6,551 nucleotides of DNA from contig JALUTE010000295.1 in NCBI GenBank assembly GCA_027058255.1, positions 4,750-11,300 of the forward strand. Reading direction: 5' to 3'. Numbering within the stretch: position 1 is the first letter of the stretch; every line of letters begins with the position of its first letter. Shown piece after piece: positions 5,959 to 6,551 of this stretch. The stretch comes from Methyloligella sp. (GTDB lineage: Bacteria; Pseudomonadota; Alphaproteobacteria; Rhizobiales; JALUTE01). Below the pieces are notes generated by a model. It worked only from the letters and a program-made list of their open reading frames with translations. It was not told where the DNA came from and made no database searches. The position numbers were made by a program, and so were the translations under genes.

Positions 5959-6551
5959 ATGGACTTCACGGCACTCATCGACAGGCTCGGCGAGGGGGGG
6001 ACCGTCGCCCTGGGCGGCCTTCTCATCGGTCTTCTGTTCGGCGCGTTCGCGCAACGCAGCAAGTTCTGCCTGCGCGCGGCCATCATCGAGTTCGCGCGCG
6101 CCCGGCCGGGTGCGCGTCTGGCGGTTTGGCTTTTCGTGTTCTCCGGCGCCGTGGTCGGCACACAGGCGCTCATCGAGCTCGGCCTGCTGGATGTTTCCGA
6201 ATCGCGCTGGCTCGGCATGAGCTCGAGCCTGTCCGGCGCGGTCATCGGCGGGCTCATTTTCGGCGTGGGGATGGTGCTTGCGCGGGGCTGTGTGGCGCGC
6301 CTTCTCGTTCTCTCCGCGACGGGCAATCTGCGCTCCCTGCTCTCGGGGCTCATCATCGCCGTCACGGCTCAGGCGACGCTTCGCGGCGTGCTCTCACCCC
6401 TGCGTGACGCGCTCGCCGGCCTCTGGGTGGTGGGGCCGGAGATGAACGACGCTCTCGGACATCTCGGCCTCGGCGCCTATTCGGGGCTCGGCCTCGGGCT
6501 CGTCTGGCTGGCCGCAGCCATCTTCTTCGGCGTGCGCAGCCGGGTTCCGGC
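5959..6551 (+). CDS. YeeE/YedE-family membrane protein (sulfur-compound transporter family), partial
   Basis: The frame opens at ATG 5959, with GAGGA (5949-5953) five bases upstream, and runs off the right edge after 197 codons. That is roughly half the length of full-size family members. Hydrophobic segments lie at about 15-32, 54-77, 91-117, 124-141 and 171-192, so this is an inner-membrane protein. Two family signatures are clear: AQRSKFCLRAA (31-41, Cys37) and LARGCVARLLVLSATGNLRS (108-127, Cys111). In characterised thiosulfate importers (E. coli YeeE/TsuA type) conserved cysteines of this kind line the substrate path. Thiosulfate or a related reduced sulfur compound is therefore the likely cargo, though other members move selenium or unknown compounds. 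It lies 251 bases after metC in the same direction, probably under its own promoter. Any downstream TusA/YeeD-like partner would lie outside the window. Confidence 0.88.
   Translation, partial: MDFTALIDRLGEGGTVALGGLLIGLLFGAFAQRSKFCLRAAIIEFARARPGARLAVWLFVFSGAVVGTQALIELGLLDVSESRWLGMSSSLSGAVIGGLIFGVGMVLARGCVARLLVLSATGNLRSLLSGLIIAVTAQATLRGVLSPLRDALAGLWVVGPEMNDALGHLGLGAYSGLGLGLVWLAAAIFFGVRSRVP

Overview
The window is about 70% GC by eye. It reads as a chromosomal housekeeping segment from an alphaproteobacterium, most likely Hyphomicrobiales (Rhizobiales). Two things support this. Four minus-strand genes run serS, surE, pcm, then a LysM lipoprotein of the NlpD/LppB type, an order known from that group. 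An exact TTAA-N7-TTAA motif, the consensus of the alphaproteobacterial cell-cycle regulator CtrA, lies just upstream of the lipoprotein gene. I see no mobile element, CRISPR array, phage gene, tRNA or rRNA.

Layout. Positions 1-1073 (minus) hold the N-terminal 357 residues of a lipoprotein with two LysM domains; the gene runs off the left edge before any catalytic domain. Positions 1074-1268 are non-coding, with the CtrA-like box and a weak terminator candidate for the upstream operon. Positions 1269-1940 (minus) are pcm, 2031-2885 (minus) surE and 2919-4259 (minus) serS. These three are closely spaced and probably co-transcribed from a promoter upstream of serS. Positions 4260-4513 form a divergent intergenic region. 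Positions 4514-5707 (plus) encode a PLP-dependent cystathionine beta-lyase (metC type). Positions 5708-5958 are non-coding and carry an FNR/FixK-like palindrome. From 5959 to the right edge (plus) lies the N-terminal half of a YeeE/YedE-family membrane protein, a family that includes thiosulfate importers.

How the genes work together. The minus-strand cluster mixes translation (SerRS), stationary-phase nucleotide and protein maintenance (SurE, Pcm) and envelope or division biology (LysM lipoprotein). The arrangement is widely conserved but mechanistically loose. The plus-strand pair has a plausible sulfur theme: cystathionine cleavage to homocysteine, and uptake of a reduced sulfur compound. 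The FNR/FixK-like site suggests that the transporter, not metC, responds to oxygen or redox state.

I did not find a convincing undescribed system. The observations most worth checking are the CtrA-like box and the FNR/FixK-like box. Lesser ones are a block of atypical codons inside pcm and the apparent absence of tat genes next to serS.
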